NCBI GenBank assembly: GCA_003517285.1
Contig: DPAW01000183.1
Coordinates: 5,471-11,857 of the forward strand
Length of the DNA: 6,387 nt
Reading direction: 5' to 3'
DNA from: Verrucomicrobiales bacterium
GTDB lineage: Bacteria > Verrucomicrobiota > Verrucomicrobiia > Limisphaerales > UBA1100
Positions 1 through 6,387 of the stretch are shown in pieces. Positions within the stretch are counted from its first letter, which is position 1. Each line of letters begins with the position of its first letter. The translations under genes were made by a program, and so were the position numbers. The notes beneath the pieces are model-generated. The model made no database searches, was not told the origin of the DNA, and saw only the letters and a list, made by a program, of their open reading frames with translations.

Positions 1-35
1 CGGCCGAGCGCAGTGAATCGATAACCGGTCAGGTC

Positions 36-917
36 TTGGACATGGGTTGGGATACCATGAAGGAGTTCGGTGAGGTATTTGGGAAAACCGTGTTTCATTT
101 AATCATGTGGTCGTTATTAGGGCTGGTTTTAGGGGGCATTGGAGGTTGGTTCCTATGGAAAACACTGCGTGATCGCGGTTGGATGGAGGTTTCCTGGGGG
201 TGGTATCGCTATGTGCGATGGATTTGGCCGGTGCTCATCGTGCTTACTGTTTCGCTGAGCCTTGCCTCTTCGGCGGGTACTTGGGGCAGTGGTTGGGCAT
301 TCAAGAAGAGCGTGCGAGAAGGGCAAGTCATTGAAACAGTGGTGTTTAAGACTTATGCCATGGTCATGGTGTGGCGCTTGGGACCGCAGGGGGAGGATGC
401 CAATGGGTCTGCATTTTTGGAGCGCGATTTGGGGGCGGCGTTGGAGAAGCTCAAGCAAACCACCGCTCAAACGGAGGAACTGGAGGCTCAATCCCGTGAG
501 ACGGCGTTGGCGGAGATGGAAGAACGCATGGGCGAAGGTAGGATGCATAAGTGGTTCTACCGCAAAGTGATCGAATATTTGTGGGACGAGCAGATGAAGT
601 CCGAATTGACCGGATCCGAAATGGGCGAGTTTCTGGAGGCCACCTTATCCGCCGACACCGAGGACGGAGAAGTGGCGGCGGTTCAATACATCCGAAGCCA
701 GATTATGAAAGGGGTGTATCGGATGGTGGATGAGACCGTCAATTCGCTGGTGTATCCAACCGTTTTCACGATCATCCTCACCGCATTGTCTGTGCTGTCT
801 TTCCCATTGGGCACATTTTGGTTGGCTCGCTGGTGGTGGCTGAAGAAATATCAGGAAACGCCGCCGGATTCTCAGGACCCGCCGGTATTGGACTCTGTCT
901 CGGCGGCTTCAGAATAA
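36..917 (+). CDS. Predicted three-helix inner-membrane protein of unknown function, possibly 5'-partial
   Basis: I do not recognise this protein. Counting from the TTG at 36, it has hydrophobic helices at about residues 19-41, 62-80 and 241-264. Between helices 2 and 3 lies a soluble stretch of about 160 residues that includes a charged, Glu/Gln/Lys-rich segment (about 133-166) likely to form a coiled coil. After helix 3 come an aromatic/basic patch (ARWWWLKK) and a Pro/Asp-rich tail. The start is uncertain: TTG 36, ATG 42 and ATG 57 are all possible, none has a good Shine-Dalgarno sequence, and the frame has no stop codon back to the left window edge, so the true start may lie outside. Codon use is GC-richer than in the next gene. 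It ends 145 nt before gene 2 and no terminator is visible between them, but the composition change argues against a shared operon. The ORF is convincing; no function can be assigned. Confidence 0.75.
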   Translation: MDMGWDTMKEFGEVFGKTVFHLIMWSLLGLVLGGIGGWFLWKTLRDRGWMEVSWGWYRYVRWIWPVLIVLTVSLSLASSAGTWGSGWAFKKSVREGQVIETVVFKTYAMVMVWRLGPQGEDANGSAFLERDLGAALEKLKQTTAQTEELEAQSRETALAEMEERMGEGRMHKWFYRKVIEYLWDEQMKSELTGSEMGEFLEATLSADTEDGEVAAVQYIRSQIMKGVYRMVDETVNSLVYPTVFTIILTALSVLSFPLGTFWLARWWWLKKYQETPPDSQDPPVLDSVSAASE

Positions 918-955
918 CCTGTCGATAACTTAGAACATTTTCTTGGGAGTAACAC

Positions 956-982
956 TTGACCCTAGCACGGATTATTTAAAAT
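956..982 (+). promoter_or_regulatory. Candidate sigma70-type promoter for the copper-protein/dehydrogenase operon
   Basis: TTGACC at 956-961 matches five of six bases of the -35 consensus. TAAAAT at 977-982 matches five of six bases of the -10 consensus. The spacer is 15 nt, shorter than the preferred 17, which weakens the call. It sits in the AT-rich gap between gene 1 and gene 2 and would give a leader of about 75 nt before the TTG start at 1063. No operator-like palindrome was evident nearby. In such AT-rich DNA, chance matches are common, and promoter consensus in this phylum may differ from that of E. coli. Confidence 0.3.
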
Positions 983-1062
983 GTGGTTGTTCATTTACGT
1001 ATTCATCTATTACCCGTTGGTTAAATCTTAGATAGATAAATTAACTTCAAATTCCTAACATT

Positions 1063-2769
1063 TTGAAAAAATATAAATTATCAAACTCATTAAAAACTCC
1101 GCTCGTATTGCTTTTCTTCAGCACTTTCATTGTTCAGGGCCAGCTTCTTGAGATTGAATTAAGAGCTAAGGCTGGGTTGCAATTTAATAAGGTGAGGTTT
1201 GAGGCAAAACCCGGTCAGAAAGTGGTTTTAGACCTCTATAATGATGACCAAATGGCGCATAATTTGGTTTTTACCAAGGAGGGAAAACGTCAGGCGGTCG
1301 CTAATTTAGCTTTAACCCTCGGAGAGGAAGCAGAGGCAAAAAATTGGGTGCCGGACACCGATGATGTTCTTTGGGCTACTCCAGTTCTTAAACCGGGTGA
1401 GAATCATAAATTAAAATTTACCGCGCCCAATAAATCTGGGGTTTATCCATACGTTTGTACCTTTATTGGCCATGGATTTGTTATGTACGGGGCCATGTAC
1501 GTGGGTAAAGATATGCCTGAAATAGCAAAAGATATGAATGTGCCGGAGTTGGCCCGAACAGGAGGGGTGCCAAATGAGGAAGAAGCGATTGTGGCCAACG
1601 GAGCCCTTAAAAACTTTCGGTATAGTGTTTACGAGGGGGATTGGAACAAACTTCCAGATTTTGAAAAGTTAAAGCCGGTAAAAACCGGAGAAGCTAAAAG
1701 TGGCATTGCTGATACCAGCTTTTCAAAAAAACGGGATAACTTTGGGATCGTTATGGAAGGTGAATTAGAGATTAAGAAAAAAGGGGAGTACACTTTTAAT
1801 CTTGGGTCAGATGATGGATCTCGGCTTTTGATTAACGGGGTTCCAGTGGTAGTAAATGATGGAATCCATGGTGTTGTCAGAAAATCTGGATCAACTAATT
1901 TAAATGCGGGAGTGAATTTGGTTCGCATTGAATATTTCGAGAAAGGGGGAGGGGAACATCTTTCTTTAGACATGTCAGGACCGGGAATAAAGAAACTACA
2001 GTTGGCCCGGAATACTGCTCCAAAGAATAGTCAGAAAAATCCTTATCCTACGGGGAACCCCATAATTCCGGAAAACAATGAAGCAGTAATATACCGGAAT
2101 TTTATCGAGGGAGCCAGTCCGCGCGGAATTGGAGTCGGTTATCCCGAAAAAGTTAATTTATGTTTTGATGCGAACACCATGCAGATTGCGATCCTTTGGC
2201 ATGGTACATTTATTGATGGGGCAAAACACTGGACTAATCGAGGGCAAGGATTTCAAAAGCCATCTGGTCACTATTTGATGAATTTAAGTAGAGATCAACC
2301 TTTTGCAGTTTTGGAAAATTCTGATTCCGAGTGGCCAAAAGTTGAAGGGCGAGATACGCGGGCGGAAAAAATGAGTTTCGGGGGTTACCGTTTAAAACAA
2401 AAAAGTCGGCATCCGGTTTTTCAATACCAGATAGCAGGTCTGAGGGTGACCGATTATCCTGAACCACAAGGAGGATCAATGCCTTCGATAATCCGACACC
2501 TTGAAATTCAGGGAAATGGAGAGGTTTATTACCTTGCAGCATCGGGAAAAAATATTACCGAAAAAAATGGTTTTTATAGTTTTTCCGATTCCATGCTACA
2601 AGTTGGATTCCCTGATAAAGAAAATCTAAAACCCATTATTCGTGAAAATGCAGGACGTCAGGAGTTACTGTTAAAAATAGAGCTAGATGGTCGGGTGGCG
2701 TTCAAACAACATTACCGGTGGAACGTTGATTATATAATGAAAAATCATACTCATGGGCATCAAAAGTAG
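1063..2769 (+). CDS. Exported azurin-like cupredoxin + PA14 domain protein, putative electron-transfer partner of the downstream dehydrogenase
   Basis: This 568-residue protein starts at a TTG. The in-frame stop at 1042 rules out a longer form, and the TTG gives a proper signal peptide (lysines at 2, 3 and 5, hydrophobic core about 12-24, cleavage near 26-27). Residues 28-147 are a type 1 copper domain: His66 in MAHNLV, then Cys132, His137 and Met141 in CTFIGHGFVM, with the azurin spacing C-x4-H-x3-M. Residues about 182-308 are a PA14 domain, with the hallmark GSDDGSRLLING at 248-259; PA14 commonly binds carbohydrate. Residues about 340-555 resemble a C-terminal module I associate with PVC dehydrogenase and cytochrome proteins (GIGVGYP, FDANTMQIAILWHG); I am unsure of its formal family name. 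The tail ends in HTHGH. No CxxCH heme site is present. The stop codon overlaps the ribosome binding site of gene 3, so the two are an operon. Copper binding and export are well supported; the role as electron acceptor is inferred from context. No clear Shine-Dalgarno precedes this start. Confidence 0.9.
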   Translation: MKKYKLSNSLKTPLVLLFFSTFIVQGQLLEIELRAKAGLQFNKVRFEAKPGQKVVLDLYNDDQMAHNLVFTKEGKRQAVANLALTLGEEAEAKNWVPDTDDVLWATPVLKPGENHKLKFTAPNKSGVYPYVCTFIGHGFVMYGAMYVGKDMPEIAKDMNVPELARTGGVPNEEEAIVANGALKNFRYSVYEGDWNKLPDFEKLKPVKTGEAKSGIADTSFSKKRDNFGIVMEGELEIKKKGEYTFNLGSDDGSRLLINGVPVVVNDGIHGVVRKSGSTNLNAGVNLVRIEYFEKGGGEHLSLDMSGPGIKKLQLARNTAPKNSQKNPYPTGNPIIPENNEAVIYRNFIEGASPRGIGVGYPEKVNLCFDANTMQIAILWHGTFIDGAKHWTNRGQGFQKPSGHYLMNLSRDQPFAVLENSDSEWPKVEGRDTRAEKMSFGGYRLKQKSRHPVFQYQIAGLRVTDYPEPQGGSMPSIIRHLEIQGNGEVYYLAASGKNITEKNGFYSFSDSMLQVGFPDKENLKPIIRENAGRQELLLKIELDGRVAFKQHYRWNVDYIMKNHTHGHQK

Positions 2770-2773
2770 GAGG
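2768..2773 (+). promoter_or_regulatory. Perfect Shine-Dalgarno for gene 3, overlapping the gene 2 stop codon
   Basis: AGGAGG lies 8 nt before the ATG at 2782, an optimal distance, and shares its first two bases with the TAG stop of gene 2 (2767-2769). This fixes the start of gene 3. Ribosomes finishing gene 2 would be placed directly on the site, which suggests translational coupling. It contrasts with the TTG start of gene 2, which lacks such a site. Confidence 0.9.
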
Positions 2774-2781
2774 AATTTAAG

Positions 2782-4257
2782 ATGAAAAAACTATTACAAA
2801 TATCAACAGCACTAGCTGTCTTCTTACAAATTTCCAATGGAATTAACGCCGCTATTCCGACTCAAGATGATTACTATAAAGTTGAGCCAATCTCCATTGA
2901 TGAAGGAGTAGTGTTAGAAGCGAGTGGAATCGCCATGTTGCCTAATGGTAATCTTGCCGTCAGCAGTCGCCGGGGGGATATATACACTTTTTCCAACCCT
3001 CTGGGAGAGTTATCTCAGGTTAAAATGAAATTATTTGCCGCCGGCCTTCATGAGCCATTGGGAATTCATTGGGACAATGGTTGGTTATACGCTACTCAGC
3101 GATGTGAAATGACTCGAATAAAGGATGAAGATGGAGATGGTCGAGCAGATGTTTTTGAGACAGTCAATGATGGATGGGGAATTACCGGTGACTACCATGA
3201 ATATGCTTTTGGAACCAAGCCAGACGCCGAGGGAAATATGTGGGTTGTGTTGTGTCTGACCGGTTCTTTCTCCAGTCAAATCGATTATCGTGGGTGGTGC
3301 GTACGGGTCAATAAAGACGGACGTATGATTCCCACAGCCAGTGGGATTCGTAGCCCGGGGGGTATTGGATTAAACCATCTTGGAGATGCATTTTATTCAG
3401 ATAATCAGGGGCCTTGGAATGGATCCAGTTCGTTAAAGCATCTGGCGGTCGGATCATTTCAGAGCCATCCTGGCGGCTTTAGATGGTTTGATTTGCCACT
3501 CGTGAAAAAATATATGGGAGGTGCGCCAGTGGTTCCAAACACAAATAGTCGAATCCCGAAAGAACGTGAGAGAGTTAAGGAATATGTTCCCCCAGCACTG
3601 GTGCTTCCTCATGGTAAAATGGGTAATTCAACCAGTGGGTTTTCTTTTGATGGCAACGGGAAATTTGGTCCTTTTAAGAACCAATTACTTATTAGTGACC
3701 AAACATTTTCGATCGTGAATCGTGGTTTTCTTGAAAAGGTTAATGGGGTTTATCAAGGTGCGGTTTTTCCTTTTCTGAAAGGATTCGGATCAGGAAACAT
3801 CACATCATATATGGATCCTAGCGGGATACTTTTTGTCGGGGGAACGGATCGTGGTTGGGGAGCGCGAGGGGGAAAACGTTTTGCCCTAGATCGTGTAAAG
3901 TGGACCGGAAAAGTGCCGTTCGAAATTCATGAAATGCGCGCTAAACCCGACGGCTTCGAGCTGACTTTCACCCACGAGGTCGATCCTAAGACCGCCGGCG
4001 ATGCGGACAGCTATTCCTTGAAGGGTTGGACCTACATACTTCAGTCCAAATATGGCAGCCCTGAAGTGGATCACGTTACGCCTAAAGTAACCTCTGCGAC
4101 CGTAGCTGCTGACAACAAAAGCGTTCGGCTCAAGATTGACGGCCTTGTGAAAGGGCACGTGCACCATCTTGTGTCCAGCGGCATTCGCTCCATGGATGGT
4201 CTTCCGCTCCTGCATTCAAACGCCTACTACACGTTAAACGAAATTCCGAAGAAATAA
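2782..4257 (+). CDS. Exported beta-propeller sugar-dehydrogenase-like protein (glucose/sorbosone dehydrogenase type, PVC style)
   Basis: The 491-residue protein starts at an ATG with a perfect ribosome binding site and has a signal peptide (MKKLLQ, hydrophobic core about 8-17, cleavage after INA at 21-23). Residues about 30-372 show the repeated blade pattern of secreted propeller dehydrogenases related to glucose/sorbosone dehydrogenases: GIAMLPNGNLAVSSRRGDIY, HEPLGIHW, a DEDGDGRAD calcium-type loop at 115-123, GIRSPGGIGLN, GKFGPFKNQLLISDQ and VNGVYQGAVFPF. The WTGKVPFEIHEMR segment at 374-386 leads into a C-terminal beta domain (about 387-487; GFELTFTHEVD, YGSPEVD) of the kind that ends many PVC propeller proteins. 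Many relatives carry a fused c-type cytochrome; this one has no CxxCH. The likely electron partner is the copper protein encoded just upstream. Cofactor (PQQ or another) and substrate cannot be read from the sequence. Codon use changes sharply near residue 373, so the gene may be a mosaic. A strong terminator follows 18 nt after the stop. Confidence 0.88.
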   Translation: MKKLLQISTALAVFLQISNGINAAIPTQDDYYKVEPISIDEGVVLEASGIAMLPNGNLAVSSRRGDIYTFSNPLGELSQVKMKLFAAGLHEPLGIHWDNGWLYATQRCEMTRIKDEDGDGRADVFETVNDGWGITGDYHEYAFGTKPDAEGNMWVVLCLTGSFSSQIDYRGWCVRVNKDGRMIPTASGIRSPGGIGLNHLGDAFYSDNQGPWNGSSSLKHLAVGSFQSHPGGFRWFDLPLVKKYMGGAPVVPNTNSRIPKERERVKEYVPPALVLPHGKMGNSTSGFSFDGNGKFGPFKNQLLISDQTFSIVNRGFLEKVNGVYQGAVFPFLKGFGSGNITSYMDPSGILFVGGTDRGWGARGGKRFALDRVKWTGKVPFEIHEMRAKPDGFELTFTHEVDPKTAGDADSYSLKGWTYILQSKYGSPEVDHVTPKVTSATVAADNKSVRLKIDGLVKGHVHHLVSSGIRSMDGLPLLHSNAYYTLNEIPKK

Positions 4258-4275
4258 CGTCGGATGACCCAATTC

Positions 4276-4305
4276 ACCCGCGCCGTTTCCGGCGCGGGTT
4301 TTTTT
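4276..4305 (+). terminator. Rho-independent terminator of the operon
   Basis: A perfect 10-bp GC-rich stem pairs 4276-4285 (ACCCGCGCCG) with 4290-4299 (CGGCGCGGGT) around a 4-nt loop, TTTC. A run of seven T residues (4299-4305) follows directly. It begins 18 nt after the stop codon of gene 3. The other strand has no T-run after the hairpin, so it acts in the plus direction only. The convergent sulfatase gene shows no equally clear terminator of its own between 4454 and the hairpin. Confidence 0.93.
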
Positions 4306-4454
4306 ATTGGTGTTTCAGATACCCCTTCGCGATCACCTCGCCCAACTACACTCTGGCCGTTTCGGTGGCGTGGTAAAGAATTAATTTACGCAAGGTGAAA
4401 CTTGTCTCAACGGGGAGGGCCGAGTTCTACCTCTTCCCTGTTTGTTGGTTCCGG

Positions 4455-6387
4455 TTACTTCAGCGTCTGTTTAAAAAACGCGTCGGTGCGTTGGATCATT
4501 TGGTTGAACCACACTTGTCGGCTGATGAATGCGTGGGGGGCGTCCGGGATGATGGTGAGGTCGGACTGAAGGCCGAGCTGTTGCATGCGTTGGCGGAAGG
4601 CGGTGGCGTGCGTGCTGGGATCGTCGTTCTGGCCGGTGATGAGCCAGATGGGCGGGTCGGCCTTGTCGAGATGATGTAGGGGCGAGGCGAGTCTGTAAGT
4701 GTCGGGTTGGTCGGCTAAGGCGCCGCCCAGAAATTGCCGCCAGATTTTGCCGCGGGCTTCGGTGGCTGAAATTTCCCGCGTGCGATCGGAAAGCAGATCG
4801 GTCTGTGCGCCCATGGGCACGGCGGCTTGAATGGTGCTGCTGAACTGGGCATGGCCGCCGTTGCCTTCAAGTTCCTTGACGCCACCGGATGTAGCGAGCA
4901 GGGCGGTGAGATGGCCGCCGGCCGAGAGACCAATGGCACTGATTTGATCCGGATTGATGCCGTAGGTTTTGGCATTGGCACGCAGGAATCGGACGGCGGC
5001 TTTGCAGTCATGAATTTGCGCGGGGAACGGCGCCTCGCCGCTGAGCCGGTAGGAGATGGTGGCAGCTACGTAACCGCGTGCGGCGAGCGTCTGCGCGATC
5101 TTGGCGTGGCTGGTCCGGTCGCCTTTGGCCCAGCCGCCGCCGTGGATGCACACCACCGCGGGCAGGGCGCCCCATTCGCCTTTGGGCCGGTAGATATCCA
5201 TCTCCAAAGTGCGATCGCCGTAGCGCGCGTAGGTGACATCGCGCCGAGTGTTGAGTTGATTGAGCGTGCTGCGCAGAATTTCCGTGCGGCCATCGGGGCG
5301 AAGGGAAACCTCGCCGGCGGGCCGGGCGTCCGTGCGCATTTCGTGCTGAAACAAAATCGTCATGCCGCGCAGTTTGCGGGCTATGTCTCTGTTACGCACG
5401 AGCGTGGTTTCGCCGGGGTCCGTCTCCAGATTGTACAACTGCAGACTGGGATTGATGTAGAGTTTCCAGTTACGCCAACGCACGGCGGCCAGTGAGCCTT
5501 GGCTGCCGTGATAGAAAAAGGCCTCGGCGTATTCGTGGCGCTGGATGAGGGCAGCCCATTCGCCGGGCGGGTTCCAGCTGCGGCGCAGCGGCACGTCGGC
5601 GTTGATGGTTTTTTTCTGGGCTGGTCCGGGGACGAATGTGGATTCGCCCTGAAGCACGGGCACAAGGTCGCGGCCATCAATTACCCGGCCTTCGGGCACC
5701 TTGACCCTGGCGAAGGTGGCCAGTGTGGGATACCAATCCATCGCGCGGATGAGCGCACGAGAAACGGTGCCACCCTTGACGCCGAGGCCGGGGCCCCACG
5801 CGATGGCCGGTACGCGGATGCCTGCCTCGTAAGTTGAGAGCTTGCGGCCTTGCAGCTTTTGGTTCGGTGTACGGCCAGGCCCACGGCCGTTGTCCGAGGA
5901 ATAGATGACGAGGGTGTTGTCCTGGAGTTCATTCTTTTTCAGCGCATCCACAATGCGGCCGACATGGTGGTCCATTTCCTGGATCGCATCACCGTATTCG
6001 CCCCAATTGGATTTCCCCTTGAAGGGTTCGCTGACCCCGAGCGGGACGTGGAGCATGGTGTGCGGCAGGTAGAGAAAGAAAGGACGCTCCTTGTTGGCAT
6101 CGATGAACTTCAAGGCCTCATCGGTGTACAGGCGTGTGAGCTCGGCGGGGTCGGCGGGGCGCTTGATGACCTTGCCGTTGCGGATCAGCGGCACGCCGCC
6201 TTGTTTCTCGAAATAGCCGATCTCCACCGGATCCAAGTTGTGCAGCAGTCCGTAATAATGATCGAATCCCTGATTGCGCGGCAGGAACGGTTCGTGAAAG
6301 CCGAGGTGCCATTTGCCGATGCAGGCGGTGGCGTAGCCGTTGGCCTTGAGCAACTCGGCGAGGGTCAGTTCGTTGGGATGAATGCCG
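4455..6387 (-). CDS. Type I sulfatase fused to an alpha/beta-hydrolase esterase, N-terminus beyond the window
   Basis: The frame is open to the right edge and shows 643 residues, numbered here from the first full codon at 6386. Visible sequence begins GIHPNELTLAELL, a normal internal sulfatase stretch, so the TTG at 6353 is not the real start. Sulfatase part, about 1-355: GKWHLG with Lys25 and His27, His113 in PHTMLHVP, the metal-binding Asp165-Asn166 in YSSDNG, Lys182 in GRKLSTYEAGIRVP, and the usual C-terminal YNLETDPGE. The formylglycine motif (C-x-P/A-x-R) must lie upstream, outside the window. Esterase part, about 382-643: oxyanion segment HGGGW (415-419), nucleophile Ser488 in GLSAGG, acid Asp588 or Asp589 in GQNDD, and His618 in DAPHAF, a full triad of the carbohydrate-esterase-like group. 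No stop or frameshift separates the parts. It probably acts outside the cytoplasm on sulfated, acylated polysaccharide; the substrate is inferred. GC is high, and the gene is convergent to the operon. Confidence 0.92.
   Translation of the reverse strand, partial: GIHPNELTLAELLKANGYATACIGKWHLGFHEPFLPRNQGFDHYYGLLHNLDPVEIGYFEKQGGVPLIRNGKVIKRPADPAELTRLYTDEALKFIDANKERPFFLYLPHTMLHVPLGVSEPFKGKSNWGEYGDAIQEMDHHVGRIVDALKKNELQDNTLVIYSSDNGRGPGRTPNQKLQGRKLSTYEAGIRVPAIAWGPGLGVKGGTVSRALIRAMDWYPTLATFARVKVPEGRVIDGRDLVPVLQGESTFVPGPAQKKTINADVPLRRSWNPPGEWAALIQRHEYAEAFFYHGSQGSLAAVRWRNWKLYINPSLQLYNLETDPGETTLVRNRDIARKLRGMTILFQHEMRTDARPAGEVSLRPDGRTEILRSTLNQLNTRRDVTYARYGDRTLEMDIYRPKGEWGALPAVVCIHGGGWAKGDRTSHAKIAQTLAARGYVAATISYRLSGEAPFPAQIHDCKAAVRFLRANAKTYGINPDQISAIGLSAGGHLTALLATSGGVKELEGNGGHAQFSSTIQAAVPMGAQTDLLSDRTREISATEARGKIWRQFLGGALADQPDTYRLASPLHHLDKADPPIWLITGQNDDPSTHATAFRQRMQQLGLQSDLTIIPDAPHAFISRQVWFNQMIQRTDAFFKQTLK

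Larger units (their letters stand above)
918..3897. other. Low-GC block covering the operon, with its right edge inside gene 3
   Basis: Rows I counted by hand give about 40% GC in gene 2 (range 32-47% per 60-base row) and 43% in 3541-3900. Then 52% follows in 3901-4260 and roughly 60% in the sulfatase gene, while gene 1 averages in the low to mid 50s. At third codon positions, GC is 31 of 100 codons for 3598-3897 and 73 of 119 codons for 3898-4254. The left edge is less sharp and falls in the intergenic gap after 917. No transposase, integrase, tRNA or flanking direct repeat marks the ends. The block may be acquired DNA recombined into a resident locus, or the trace of a chimeric assembly. 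Confidence 0.6.

Noticed and set aside
153..548. Minus-strand frame of 131 codons opposite gene 1
   Set aside because: It lies antisense to the membrane-protein gene, and its translation is rich in Pro, Arg and His without any recognisable domain.
1063..4257. c-type heme attachment sites in the operon proteins
   Set aside because: I looked for CxxCH in both proteins and found none; the cysteines are isolated (Cys132 is the copper ligand in gene 2; Cys108, Cys158 and Cys173 in gene 3).
4276..4305. Bidirectional terminator shared with the convergent sulfatase gene
   Set aside because: Read on the minus strand, the hairpin is followed by GAATTGGGTC-type sequence and not by a T-run, so only plus-strand termination is supported.
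4395..4679. Plus-strand frame of 94 codons across the end of the sulfatase-esterase gene
   Set aside because: It overlaps the conserved end of the esterase domain, including the DAPHAF active-site segment, and has no ribosome binding site.
4827..5495. Plus-strand frame of 222 codons opposite the sulfatase-esterase gene
   Set aside because: It lies wholly antisense to a gene with clear catalytic motifs, its translation is low-complexity Gly/Ala/Arg-rich with no known fold, and long antisense frames are expected in GC-rich coding DNA.
6351..6353. TTG as the start codon of the sulfatase-esterase gene
   Set aside because: The frame continues to the window edge, and the upstream residues (GIHPNELTLAEL) match the normal interior of a sulfatase, so the gene is truncated by the window rather than starting here.

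Overview
The window carries four protein-coding genes and no RNA gene, CRISPR array or transposase that I can see. The gene families point to a PVC-group bacterium (Verrucomicrobia, Planctomycetes or relatives). The pointers are a long type I sulfatase joined to an esterase, a secreted beta-propeller sugar-dehydrogenase-like protein ending in the conserved WTGKVPFEIHEMR-type segment, and a secreted cupredoxin-PA14 protein. A finer assignment is not possible from the sequence alone.

Layout: (1) 36-917 (+), a three-helix inner-membrane protein of unknown function whose frame is open to the left window edge, so it may be 5'-partial. (2) 918-1062, an AT-rich intergenic stretch with a weak candidate promoter. 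(3) 1063-2769 (+), an exported protein with an azurin-like type 1 copper domain, a PA14 carbohydrate-binding-like domain and a C-terminal domain of a kind I associate with PVC dehydrogenase/cytochrome proteins. (4) 2782-4257 (+), an exported beta-propeller dehydrogenase-like protein, 12 nt downstream with a perfect Shine-Dalgarno sequence that overlaps the previous stop codon. (5) A strong rho-independent terminator at 4276-4305. (6) A convergent gene on the minus strand (4455 to the right edge), a sulfatase fused to an alpha/beta-hydrolase esterase, cut off at its N-terminus by the window end.

Genes 2 and 3 form a two-gene operon. The likely reading is that the propeller protein oxidises a sugar or similar substrate outside the cytoplasm and the copper protein accepts the electrons, while PA14 holds the carbohydrate. 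Neither protein has a CxxCH heme site. The sulfatase-esterase would remove sulfate and acyl groups from a decorated polysaccharide. Together they suggest surface processing of sulfated, acylated glycans, but that link is inference from proximity.

The most unusual signal is compositional. The operon is a low-GC block (about 40% in the gene 2 rows I counted) between GC-richer flanks (roughly 54% left, 60% right). Its right boundary lies inside gene 3, near 3898, exactly where the propeller gives way to the C-terminal domain. GC at third codon positions jumps from 31% (100 codons before) to 61% (119 codons after). This looks like a mosaic gene made by recombination in a conserved segment, with a chimeric assembly as the main alternative.
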